6,192 bases of DNA. Source: JAWVEV01 sp033856535. Lineage in GTDB: Bacteria; Actinomycetota; Thermoleophilia; Miltoncostaeales; Miltoncostaeaceae. The notes beneath the pieces were generated by a model. It had not been told where the DNA came from and ran no database searches. It saw only the letters and a list, made by a program, of their open reading frames with translations. This document shows positions 1 through 6,155 of this stretch, in pieces (the stretch's first letter is position 1; every line of letters begins with the position of its first letter). The stretch spans positions 1-6,192 of the forward strand of contig JAWVEV010000005.1 of the NCBI GenBank assembly GCA_033856535.1. Reading direction: 5' to 3'. A program made the position numbers and the translations under genes.

Positions 1-660
1 GCGCCGGCCGGCGGGGCCGTGGGCCCGCCGACCGGCAAGGAGTCCTGGACGGCCGACGTGCTCGCGCCGGTCGTCGCCCGCGCGGCCCCCGACGGCCGCG
101 CGAAGCCCATCTCGGTCGTCGGCCCGATCGCGCCCATCGACGGCGGGAGGACCGTGCTGGCCGTCGGCGCCGTTCGGCGGGCGAAGGGCCGCGGCGGGCG
201 GCTCTGGGCCCGCGTCCTGCTTCCGGTGCGGCCGAACGGGACGCAGGGCTGGGTGCCCGCGGACGCCCTGCGCTTCCGGCGCACCCGCCTGCGCATCACG
301 ATCGACCAGAGCGACCGCCGGCTGACGCTCTTCCGGTCCGGGCGAGCGGTCCTGCGCGCGCCGGTCGCGATCGGCAAGCCGGCCACGCCGACACCCAACG
401 GGCGCTTCGCGGTGGCGGAACTGATCCGTACGAACGAGCCCGGCGCCTTCCTCGGGCCGGTGGTCTTCGCGCTGACCGGCTACTCCGAGACGCTGAACGA
501 GTTCGCCGGGGGCGACGGCCGGGTGGCCTTCCACGGCACGAGCCTGCCGCAGCTGGTCGGCACGCGGGCGAGCCACGGCTGCGTCCGGCTGCGCAACGAG
601 GACGCGGTGCGCCTGCTGCGCGTGGTCCGACCGGGGGTCCCGGTCACCATCCGCGCCTAG
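1..660 (+). CDS. L,D-transpeptidase (YkuD domain), 5' end outside window
   Basis: This is a probable exported peptidoglycan L,D-transpeptidase, which forms 3-3 cross-links between peptide stems or attaches proteins to the wall. The reading frame is open to base 1. A GTG at 19 gives 213 residues but no signal peptide or membrane anchor follows it, so the true start is probably upstream and the gene is partial here. Numbering from that GTG, residues about 31-87 look like an SH3-type wall-binding module, with RLWARVLLPV and GTQGWVPADAL. Residues about 91-212 are the YkuD catalytic domain, opening with LRITIDQSDRRLTLF. The signature is complete: His172 in FHGTS, then SHGCVRLRNEDA with His186 and catalytic Cys188. 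The domain ends at PGVPVTIRA, the usual C-terminal strand. Family assignment is firm; the physiological substrate cannot be read from the sequence. It converges on the tetR gene with a 3-nt overlap (657-659). Confidence 0.9.
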   Translation, partial: APAGGAVGPPTGKESWTADVLAPVVARAAPDGRAKPISVVGPIAPIDGGRTVLAVGAVRRAKGRGGRLWARVLLPVRPNGTQGWVPADALRFRRTRLRITIDQSDRRLTLFRSGRAVLRAPVAIGKPATPTPNGRFAVAELIRTNEPGAFLGPVVFALTGYSETLNEFAGGDGRVAFHGTSLPQLVGTRASHGCVRLRNEDAVRLLRVVRPGVPVTIRA

Positions 661-1307
661 GAGGCGGGCGCCCCCGGCAGCGGCTCGAACGGGGGAAGGG
701 AAGCGGTGCCCGGGGCGCGGATGCCGTCCAGCACGATCTCCAGGTGCCGCCGCCAGGTGGTGACCGGCATGCACGGGTCGACCCGCTGGACCGCGCCGAT
801 CCCGAACACGAGCATCGGCAGGTCCTCCATCACCAGGTCGGCCCGGACCGCCCCGGCCGCCTGGGCCTTCGCCAGCAGCTCGGCCGCCGCGGCGCCGAGC
901 TCGGCGCGGGCGTCGACCAGGGTGGGGCTCGAGGCGACCGAGCCAAGGCTCGACTCGGCGATGCAGCGGTCGTTGACCTGCTTCTCGACCGACCAGCGCA
1001 GGAAGGACTCGAGCGCGGCGCCGGCGTCCTCCTCCTCGAGGGCGGCGCGACATCGCTCGATCAGCTCGCCGAGCGGCTCCAGCGCCACCGCCTCGAGCAG
1101 CGCCTCCTTGGTCTCGAAGTGGCGGTAGACCGTGCCCACCCCGACGCCGGCGGCCCGCGCGATCTCGTCCATCTGGGCCTCGAGGCCGCGCTCGGCGAAG
1201 GCGGCGCGGGCGGCGTCGAGCACCCGTGCGCGGTTGCGGCGGGCATCGGCGCGCAGGGTCGCCCCGAGATGCGCGGCGCGGACGTCGCGGACGTCGGTCG
1301 GTGTCAC
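657..1307 (-). CDS. TetR/AcrR-family transcriptional regulator
   Basis: This is a one-component DNA-binding repressor of the TetR type, 216 residues from the chosen start. The N-terminal helix-turn-helix domain spans residues about 27-73 (RVLDAARAAFAERG, then DEIARAAGVGVGTVYRHF, then TKEALLEAV), with the recognition helix near 55-64. Residues about 80-200 form the helical ligand/dimer domain, which has no recognisable ligand motif; the C-terminal 16 residues are proline-rich. The frame could start at a GTG at 1367, but that would place coding sequence across the palindrome at 1345-1364. The second of two adjacent GTGs (1307-1305) has AGGAGG six bases upstream and was preferred; the first (1310-1308) would leave only three. 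The gene is divergent from gcvT, with 216 bases between the two starts. Its own promoter overlaps a palindrome, so autoregulation is likely. Control of the gcv operon is possible but unsupported, because no second copy of the palindrome lies near the gcvT start. Confidence 0.92.
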   Translation of the reverse strand: MTPTDVRDVRAAHLGATLRADARRNRARVLDAARAAFAERGLEAQMDEIARAAGVGVGTVYRHFETKEALLEAVALEPLGELIERCRAALEEEDAGAALESFLRWSVEKQVNDRCIAESSLGSVASSPTLVDARAELGAAAAELLAKAQAAGAVRADLVMEDLPMLVFGIGAVQRVDPCMPVTTWRRHLEIVLDGIRAPGTASLPPFEPLPGAPAS

Positions 1308-1313
1308 CACGGT

Positions 1314-1319
1314 CCTCCT
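1314..1319 (-). promoter_or_regulatory. Shine-Dalgarno of the tetR gene
   Basis: The minus strand reads AGGAGG-ACC-GTG-GTG. The full AGGAGG sits six bases before the second GTG and three before the first. This is the main reason for starting the TetR protein at 1307 rather than at the distal GTG at 1367. Confidence 0.8.
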
Positions 1320-1344
1320 GGCTCGCGCCCGTCCCGTTCGCCCC

Positions 1345-1364
1345 GGAACCGGGATTCCGGTTCC
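1345..1364. promoter_or_regulatory. Perfect palindrome, probable TetR self-operator
   Basis: The plus strand reads GGAACCGG-GATT-CCGGTTCC, an exact 8-bp inverted repeat around a 4-bp spacer. It lies in the tetR leader, 37 bases from the start codon, and begins one base downstream of a minus-strand TAGAGT -10 box. It would therefore cover the predicted transcription start. Size, symmetry and position match the self-operators commonly found for TetR-family repressors. Binding by this particular protein is inferred from position. Confidence 0.65.
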
Positions 1365-1365
1365 C

Positions 1366-1371
1366 ACTCTA
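1366..1371 (-). promoter_or_regulatory. Putative -10 element of the tetR promoter
   Basis: The minus strand reads TAGAGT, matching the TAnnnT pattern of actinobacterial housekeeping promoters. Transcription would start near 1359, inside the palindrome at 1345-1364, giving a leader of about 50 nt that contains the AGGAGG. No convincing -35 hexamer is seen 16-18 bases further upstream. The call rests on the -10 match and its position beside the operator. Confidence 0.45.
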
Positions 1372-1507
1372 CATGCGAGCTCTCGGACGGATGGTCGTCC
1401 TCGGCGCCGCGATCGTCAACGACGCCCGCCGGCCGTCGGGGGCGCCTCCCCGGGCCGCACGTTGCGGAGGACCGGCGTGTCCCCGCGGGTCGGCCGGCGG
1501 GGGGCGG

Positions 1508-1516
1508 TGCTAGCGT
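1508..1516 (+). promoter_or_regulatory. Putative extended -10 promoter of the gcv operon (leaderless type)
   Basis: TGC-TAGCGT is an extended -10 (TGn followed by TAnnnT). Exactly seven bases separate its end from the gcvT ATG at 1524, so transcription would begin at or within a base of the start codon. No Shine-Dalgarno precedes that ATG, which agrees with a leaderless mRNA. No TTGnnn hexamer occurs at -35 spacing, where the sequence is GGTCGG-like, as is tolerated by extended -10 promoters. The rest of the 1372-1507 region is GC-rich and shows no other plus-strand TAnnnT box and no glycine riboswitch. Confidence 0.5.
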
Positions 1517-1523
1517 TTTGGCG

Positions 1524-2627
1524 ATGGCGTCGCCCCCCCTGGCCCTGACCTCCCTGCACGACCGTCACACGGCGCTGGGAGCCCGGATGGGGGCCTTCGC
1601 GGGCTGGGACATGCCGCTCTTCTACGGGGGGGCCAAGGGCGAGCATCTCGCGGTGCGCTCGACCTCCGGCCTGTTCGACGTGTCCCACATGGGCCAGCTG
1701 GAGCTGACCGGCCCCGGCGCACGCGAGTACGTCCAGCGGGCGCTCACCAACGACGTCACGGCGCTCGGCCCGGGGCAGGGCCAGTACACGCTGATCCTGC
1801 AGGACGACGGCGGGATCATCGACGACCTGATCGTCTATGCGCTGCCCGACCGCTACCTGCTCGTCGTCAACGCCTCGAACGTCGGCGCCTGCGCCGAGCG
1901 GCTGGCCGAGCGACTGCCGGCCGGGGTGACGCTGGCCGACCGCACGGTCGAGGTCGCGATGCTGGCGCTGCAGGGCCCGCGCTGGGAGGAGGCGCTGCGC
2001 CCGCTCGCCGGCAGCCCGGCCCCCTTCGAGCTCGAGTACTTCGAGATCGCCGAGGACACCGTCGCCGGCGCCCCCGCGCTGATCGCGCGGACCGGCTACA
2101 CCGGCGAGGCCGGCGTCGAGATCCTCTGCCCCTGGGACGCCGCGCCCGTGGTCTGGGACGCGCTGCTGGCCGGGCCCGAGCCGCCGACGCCGGCCGGCCT
2201 GGTGGCGCGCGACACGCTGCGCCTGGAGATGGGCTACCCGCTCTACGGCCAGGAGCTCACGCGCGAGCGCACCCCGATCGAGGCCGGCCTGAAGTGGGCC
2301 TGCGACCTCGCGGGCGGGGGCTTCGCCGGATACGAGACCCTCGCGCGCCAGGCGCAGGAGGGCACCGCCGAGCGCCTGACCATGTTCGCCCTGACCGAGC
2401 CGGGGATCCCCCGGCCGGGCCACGAGGTGCTGCACGACGGCCGGCGCGTCGGCGTCGTGACCAGCGGCACCCTGTCGCCGGTGCTCGACCAGGGCATCGG
2501 CATGGCGTACGTCGAACGCGACCTCGCCGCGCCCGACACCGAGCTCGCGATCGACGTGCGGGGCAAGGCGAAGACCGCGCGCACCGCCCGGCGCCCGCTG
2601 GTGACGGCGTCCCCACGATCCGCCTAG
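1524..2627 (+). CDS. gcvT: Glycine cleavage system T-protein (aminomethyltransferase)
   Basis: T-protein takes the aminomethyl group carried on lipoyl-H-protein, releases ammonia and transfers the one-carbon unit to tetrahydrofolate, giving 5,10-methylene-THF in the cytoplasm. The 367 residues are full length for the family. The N-terminus (LTSLHDRHTALGARMGAFAGWDMPL) is typical, followed by GLFDVSHMGQLEL (49-61). LTNDVTAL (74-81) and GGIIDDLIVY (96-105) carry the conserved acidic residues of the folate site (Asp100/Asp101). RTGYTGEAGVEI (189-200) and ARDTLRLEMGYPLYGQEL (228-245) are further signatures. The C-terminal barrel domain runs from about 284 to 361. The ATG at 1524 is chosen because homology begins within ten residues of it; the frame stays open far upstream, but only as antisense of tetR. 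It is the first gene of the operon, and its stop lies inside the gcvH ribosome-binding site. Confidence 0.97.
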   Translation: MASPPLALTSLHDRHTALGARMGAFAGWDMPLFYGGAKGEHLAVRSTSGLFDVSHMGQLELTGPGAREYVQRALTNDVTALGPGQGQYTLILQDDGGIIDDLIVYALPDRYLLVVNASNVGACAERLAERLPAGVTLADRTVEVAMLALQGPRWEEALRPLAGSPAPFELEYFEIAEDTVAGAPALIARTGYTGEAGVEILCPWDAAPVVWDALLAGPEPPTPAGLVARDTLRLEMGYPLYGQELTRERTPIEAGLKWACDLAGGGFAGYETLARQAQEGTAERLTMFALTEPGIPRPGHEVLHDGRRVGVVTSGTLSPVLDQGIGMAYVERDLAAPDTELAIDVRGKAKTARTARRPLVTASPRSA

Positions 2628-2630
2628 GAG
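2626..2630 (+). promoter_or_regulatory. Shine-Dalgarno of gcvH overlapping the gcvT stop
   Basis: AGGAG begins inside the TAG stop of gcvT (2625-2627) and lies four bases before the gcvH ATG at 2635. Ribosomes ending gcvT stop on the gcvH loading site, which suggests coupled translation. The spacing is slightly short but usable. Confidence 0.65.
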
Positions 2631-2634
2631 AACG

Positions 2635-3027
2635 ATGGCCGACGAGAGCTACCCCGCCGACCTGCGCTACCACCCCGAGCACGACTGGGTGCGTCTCGAG
2701 GGCGACGAGGCCGTGTTCGGGATCACCTGGTACGCCCAGGACGCCCTGGGCGAGGTCGTCTACTACGACCCGCCCGAGGTGGGCGCCCAGGTGAGCGGCG
2801 GCTCCTCCTACGGCGAGCTCGAGTCGGTCAAGGCCGTCTCGGACATCTTCGCGCCGGCGAGCGGGGAGGTGACGGCGGTGAACGCCGGGGTGTCCGACGC
2901 GCCGGAGCTGGTGAACAAGGATCCCTACGGCGAGGGGTGGCTCATCCGGGTGCGGCTCAGCGATCCGGCCGAGGTCGAGGCGCTCATGGATGCGGACGCC
3001 TACCGTGAGTACCTGACGACCCTGTGA
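2635..3027 (+). CDS. gcvH: Glycine cleavage system H-protein (lipoyl carrier)
   Basis: H-protein is the small mobile carrier that shuttles the aminomethyl intermediate among P-, T- and L-proteins on a lipoyl-lysine arm. The 130 residues match the normal family length. The N-terminal YHPEHDWVRLEGDEAVFGIT and the segment ALGEVVYYDPPEVG are family signatures. The lipoylation motif is ELESVKAVSDIFAP, with Lys66 as the modified residue. NKDPYGEGWLIRVR and a C-terminal helix ending DAYREYL complete the barrel. Residue 32 in GITWYAQ is Trp, where many homologues have Asp (GITDYAQ); it is outside the lipoyl loop and probably a lineage variant. The gap after gcvT is 7 nt and the stop overlaps the gcvPA GTG by 4 nt. 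The lipoylating enzyme and lipoamide dehydrogenase are not in the window. Confidence 0.97.
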   Translation: MADESYPADLRYHPEHDWVRLEGDEAVFGITWYAQDALGEVVYYDPPEVGAQVSGGSSYGELESVKAVSDIFAPASGEVTAVNAGVSDAPELVNKDPYGEGWLIRVRLSDPAEVEALMDADAYREYLTTL

Positions 3028-4409
3028 GCACGTACACCTCCCTCACCGACGACGACCGTCGCGAGATGCTCGCGGCCATCGGCGTCGACTCGATCGACGA
3101 GCTCTTCGCCGGCCTGCCCGAGGCGGTCCGGCTTGGGCGGGAGCTGGACCTGCCGCCGGGGATGCCCGAGCAGGCGGTGTACGCCCACCTGCGCGAGCTG
3201 GCCTCCAGGAACACCAGCGCCGACGACGAGATCACCTTCCTCGGCGCCGGGATGTACGACCACTACGTGCCGGCGCTGGTCGAGTCGATCATCCTGCGCT
3301 CCGAGTTCCTGACCCCGTACACGCCGTACCAGCCCGAGATCTCCCAGGGCGGGCTGCAGGTGATGTTCGAGTTCCAGACCGCGATCTGCGAGCTCACCGG
3401 CATGCCGGTGAGCAACGCGTCGCTGTACGAGGGCCCGTCGGCGGTCGGCGCGGCCGGCTACCTGGCGCGGCTGGCGAACGCCCGCAGCGAGTTCGTCGTC
3501 TCCGCCGGCCTGCACCCGCACAGCCGCGAGACGCTCCGCACGCTCTCGGTCGGCTACGGCACGCGCGTGATCGAGGTCCCGCTGCGCGACGGGATCACCG
3601 ACCCGGCCGACCTCGCCGAGCACGTCGGCCCGGACACCTCCGCCGTGTTCCTGCAGCAGCCGAACTTCCTCGGCTCGGTGGAGGACCTGGCGCCGCTGGC
3701 GGCGGCCGCGAAGGCCCACGGGGCGCTGACGGTGTGCGCCTGCGACCCGATCCCCCTCGGGATCCTGCGCCCGCCGGGCGAGCTCGGCGTGGACGTGGCG
3801 GTCGGGGAGGGGCAGTCGCTCGGCAACCGGCTCGACTTCGGCGGGCCCTCGTTCGGCTTCTTCGCCACCACCCTCGAGCAGATCCGCCGGGTGCCGGGCC
3901 GCATCGCCGGCGAGACGCGCGACGTCGACGGCCGGCGCGGCTGGGTGCTCACGCTCCAGACCCGCGAGCAGCACATCCGGCGCGAGAAGGCCACGTCGAA
4001 CATCTGCACGGCGCAGGTGCTGAACGCGCTGGCCGGGCTCATCTACCTCTCCTGGCTCGGCAAGCGCGGGCTCGTGGAGCTGGGCGAGCTGATGCTGCGG
4101 CGCACCGATTACGCCCGGTCGACCCTCTCCGCGGTGCCGGGCGTGCGCGCCCTGCACGACCAGCCGGTGGTGCGCGAGTTCGCGCTGGCGCTGGACGCGC
4201 CGGTCGAGGCGGTCATCCGCCGCTGCCAGGCCGAGGGCGTCAACCCCGGCTACTGGCTCGGCCGCGACGACCCCGACCTCGCCGACGGCCTGCTGGTGGC
4301 GATCACCGAGCAGCGCTCGCGGGCGGACATCGACCGCCTGGCCGAGGTGCTGGAGCGGGCGGTGGCCGCCGAGCGAACGGCGGCGCCGGCCGGGAGGGCG
4401 TCCCGATGA
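3024..4409 (+). CDS. gcvPA: Glycine dehydrogenase (decarboxylating) subunit 1, P-protein alpha
   Basis: This is the N-terminal half of a split P-protein. With GcvPB it forms the PLP enzyme (EC 1.4.4.2) that decarboxylates glycine and passes the aminomethyl group to lipoyl-GcvH. The 461 residues are a normal GcvPA length. Signatures are FLGAGMYDHYVP (72-83), the LTPYTPYQPEISQGGLQ stretch (96-112), FQTAICELTGMPVSNASLYEG (117-137), HPHSRETL (164-171), VFLQQPNFLG (208-217), GEGQSLGNRLDFGGPSFGFF (261-280) and EKATSNICTAQVLNAL (321-336). It has the aminotransferase-like fold but lacks the Schiff-base lysine, as expected, since GcvPB supplies it. The GTG at 3024 overlaps the gcvH TGA as GTGA. No good Shine-Dalgarno precedes it, so translation probably relies on coupling to gcvH. 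The last ~15 residues are alanine/arginine-rich and encode the gcvPB ribosome-binding site. Confidence 0.96.
   Translation: MSTYTSLTDDDRREMLAAIGVDSIDELFAGLPEAVRLGRELDLPPGMPEQAVYAHLRELASRNTSADDEITFLGAGMYDHYVPALVESIILRSEFLTPYTPYQPEISQGGLQVMFEFQTAICELTGMPVSNASLYEGPSAVGAAGYLARLANARSEFVVSAGLHPHSRETLRTLSVGYGTRVIEVPLRDGITDPADLAEHVGPDTSAVFLQQPNFLGSVEDLAPLAAAAKAHGALTVCACDPIPLGILRPPGELGVDVAVGEGQSLGNRLDFGGPSFGFFATTLEQIRRVPGRIAGETRDVDGRRGWVLTLQTREQHIRREKATSNICTAQVLNALAGLIYLSWLGKRGLVELGELMLRRTDYARSTLSAVPGVRALHDQPVVREFALALDAPVEAVIRRCQAEGVNPGYWLGRDDPDLADGLLVAITEQRSRADIDRLAEVLERAVAAERTAAPAGRASR
4392..4398 (+). promoter_or_regulatory. Shine-Dalgarno of gcvPB inside the gcvPA 3' end
   Basis: GGGAGGG lies seven bases before the ATG at 4406, within the last codons of gcvPA. 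It fixes the gcvPB start at the ATGA overlap, even though the same frame is open much further upstream inside gcvPA. Confidence 0.7.
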
Positions 4410-5932
4410 GCGTCACCCGCGAGAGCCCGCAGCAGCGCGAGGTCGCGACGACGATCTACGAGAGGAGCAAGCCGGGCCGGCGGGCCTTCAGCCCGCCCGC
4501 GCTCGTCGTGCCCGAGCGGCTGCTCGACGAGCTGGTGCCGCCGGGGCTGCGCCGCGAGGCGCCTGCCGAGCTGCCCGAGGTCTCCGAGCCCGAGATCGTC
4601 CGGCACTTCAACCGGCTCAGCAAGCGCAACTTCGACCTCGACACCGGCTTCTACCCGCTCGGCTCGTGCACGATGAAGCACAACCCGAAGCTGCACGAGC
4701 GGGTGGCGGCGCTGCCGGGCAACGCTCGCCTTCACCCGAACCAGACCCCCGAGCGGGCCCAGGGCGCGCTCGAGCTGATGTACCGGCTGCAGGAGGCGCT
4801 CGGCGAGGTGGCCGGGCTGCCGCACGTGTCGCTGCAGCCGAGCGCCGGCTCCCATGGCGAGCTGGCCGGCGTGCTGCTGGCTCGGGCCTACCACGAGGAC
4901 CGCGGCGATGACCGGCGGATGACGGTGCTCACGCCGGACACGGCGCACGGCACCAACCCGGCCACGGTGACGATGGCCGGCTACGAGGTGGTGAAGGTCG
5001 GGACCAGCCCGCGCGGCGGCGTCGACCTGGACGACCTCCGGGCCAAGGCCGACGACCGCGTCGCCTGCCTGATGCTCACCAACCCCAACACGCTGGGGCT
5101 CTTCGACCCGAACATCGAGGAGATCACCCGCATCGTCCACGACTGCGGCGCGGTGACGTACTACGACGGGGCGAACCTCAACGCCATCATGGGGAGGTCG
5201 AGGCCGGGCGACATGGGCTTCGACATCGTGCACTTCAACCTCCACAAGAGCTTCACTCAGCCGCACGGCGGCGGCGGGCCGGGCGCCGGCCCGATCGCGG
5301 TCTCGGACCGCATCGCCCCGTACCTGCTGGTGCCGCAGGTGGTGCGCCGCGACGGCGAGGACGGGCGGGCGTTCTACGACCTGGACTACGACCGGCCGAA
5401 GAGCATCGGGCGCCTGCGGGGCTTCCACGGCAACTTCGGCGTGTTCGTGCGCTCGTACGCCTACATCTGCTCGCTGGGCGCCGAGGGCCTGCGCGAGGCC
5501 TCCGAGATCGCGGTGCTGAACGCGGCGTACCTGCTGGCGCGTCTGCGCGAGCCGGGGATCGGCGAGCACCTGCCGCCGGCCTTCGACGAGCCGGCGATGC
5601 ACGAGTTCGTGCTCTCGGGCGCGCCGATGAAGAAGGCCCTCGGGATCCGCACCCTCGACCTCGCCAAGCGGCTGCTCGACTTCGGCTACCACCCGCCCAC
5701 GGTGTACTTCCCGCTGCTGGTGGAGGAGGCCCTGCTGATCGAGCCGACGGAGACCGAGACCAAGGAGACCCTCGACGGGTTCGCCGACGCGATCGGGGCG
5801 ATCCTGCGCGAGGCCGCCGAGGACCCGGAGATCGCCCGGAACGCCCCGTACACGACGCCGGTCCGGCGGCTGGACGAGGCCGGCGCGGCGCGCAACCCGG
5901 TGGTGCGCCAGCCGATCGGGGCCGAGGGGTAG
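4406..5932 (+). CDS. gcvPB: Glycine dehydrogenase (decarboxylating) subunit 2, P-protein beta
   Basis: This is the C-terminal, PLP-bearing half of the split P-protein and the partner of GcvPA. The 508 residues are normal for the family. The N-terminal PEVSEPEIVRHFNRLSKRNF and DTGFYPLGSCTMKHNPK (79-95) are diagnostic. Further signatures are SLQPSAGSHGELAG (142-155), the TPDTAHGTNPATVTMAGY stretch (176-193), LTNPNTLGLF (224-233) and YYDGANLNAIMG (252-263). The cofactor site is HFNLHKSFTQPHGGGGPG (276-293), with Lys281 as the Schiff-base lysine. FHGNFGVFVRSYAYI (340-354) and the C-terminal TVYFPLLVEEALLIEPTETE (432-451) are also typical. The start at the ATGA overlap with gcvPA is supported by the GGGAGGG seven bases upstream. 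No terminator-like hairpin follows the stop, so transcription may run on into the small downstream gene. Confidence 0.97.
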   Translation: MSVTRESPQQREVATTIYERSKPGRRAFSPPALVVPERLLDELVPPGLRREAPAELPEVSEPEIVRHFNRLSKRNFDLDTGFYPLGSCTMKHNPKLHERVAALPGNARLHPNQTPERAQGALELMYRLQEALGEVAGLPHVSLQPSAGSHGELAGVLLARAYHEDRGDDRRMTVLTPDTAHGTNPATVTMAGYEVVKVGTSPRGGVDLDDLRAKADDRVACLMLTNPNTLGLFDPNIEEITRIVHDCGAVTYYDGANLNAIMGRSRPGDMGFDIVHFNLHKSFTQPHGGGGPGAGPIAVSDRIAPYLLVPQVVRRDGEDGRAFYDLDYDRPKSIGRLRGFHGNFGVFVRSYAYICSLGAEGLREASEIAVLNAAYLLARLREPGIGEHLPPAFDEPAMHEFVLSGAPMKKALGIRTLDLAKRLLDFGYHPPTVYFPLLVEEALLIEPTETETKETLDGFADAIGAILREAAEDPEIARNAPYTTPVRRLDEAGAARNPVVRQPIGAEG

Positions 5933-5964
5933 GCGCCGGCGAGGCTGGGTTGGGGGGCCGCGCG

Positions 5965-6138
5965 GTGGGGAGGCTGTCGACGCCCGGCCAGTTCCTCCTG
6001 GTCGGGCTCGCGCTTCTGCTCCTCGGCCTCCTGCTGCTCGGGACGGATCACGCCGATGCCTGGATGGGCGGTGAGGTGCTCGCCGTCGGGGCGGTGACGA
6101 CGGCCTGCGGGGTCGTCTTCCTTCGCAACGGAGACTGA
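5965..6138 (+). CDS. Small two-segment membrane protein, function unknown
   Basis: This short reading frame lies 32 bases after gcvPB on the same strand; I do not recognise its family. From the GTG at 5965 it encodes 57 residues; a TTG at 5950 would add five. GGGGGG at 5952-5957, seven bases before the GTG, is a weak possible ribosome-binding site. The peptide has two hydrophobic stretches, QFLLVGLALLLLGLLLLG and EVLAVGAVTTACGVVFL, separated by a short polar link with Asp/His residues (TDHADAWMGG), and ends in RNGD. This is the plan of a two-pass inner-membrane hairpin. The leucine- and valine-rich composition, distinct from the Arg/Pro-rich shadow frames nearby, favours a real gene. It may share the gcv transcript, but nothing ties it to glycine metabolism. 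Confidence 0.6.
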   Translation: MGRLSTPGQFLLVGLALLLLGLLLLGTDHADAWMGGEVLAVGAVTTACGVVFLRNGD

Positions 6139-6155
6139 GCTCCGGAGATTCTTGG

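Noticed and set aside
1308..1367. Longer TetR protein starting at the GTG at 1367.
   Set aside because: It would start just upstream of the palindrome and translate across it, inside the predicted promoter, and adds a Pro/Arg-rich segment. AGGAGG is correctly spaced for the GTG at 1307.
1481..1502. CCCCGC...GCGGGG inverted repeat upstream of the gcvT promoter.
   Set aside because: The six-base pure G/C arms around a ten-base spacer are expected by chance in this composition and lie at no diagnostic position.
744..1523. Long N-terminal extension in the gcvT frame, giving a 627-residue protein.
   Set aside because: The extension is antisense to tetR and Arg/Gly/Ala-rich without domains. GcvT homology begins right after the ATG at 1524, giving a normal 367-residue length.
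3734..4405. Upstream extension of the gcvPB frame inside gcvPA.
   Set aside because: The translation is Arg/Ala/Gly-rich shadow of gcvPA. The ATG at 4406 with GGGAGGG upstream yields the standard GcvPB N-terminus.
1416..5692. Long minus-strand open frames opposite gcvT, gcvPA and gcvPB (339, 385 and 480 residues).
   Set aside because: GC-rich codon use leaves antisense frames open by chance. Their peptides are low-complexity Arg/Ala/Gly/His/Val-rich with no recognisable domain, while the plus strand holds complete conserved enzymes.
6140..6147. CTCCGGAG palindrome just after the small membrane gene.
   Set aside because: An eight-base self-complementary word without a loop is common by chance here and does not form a terminator.
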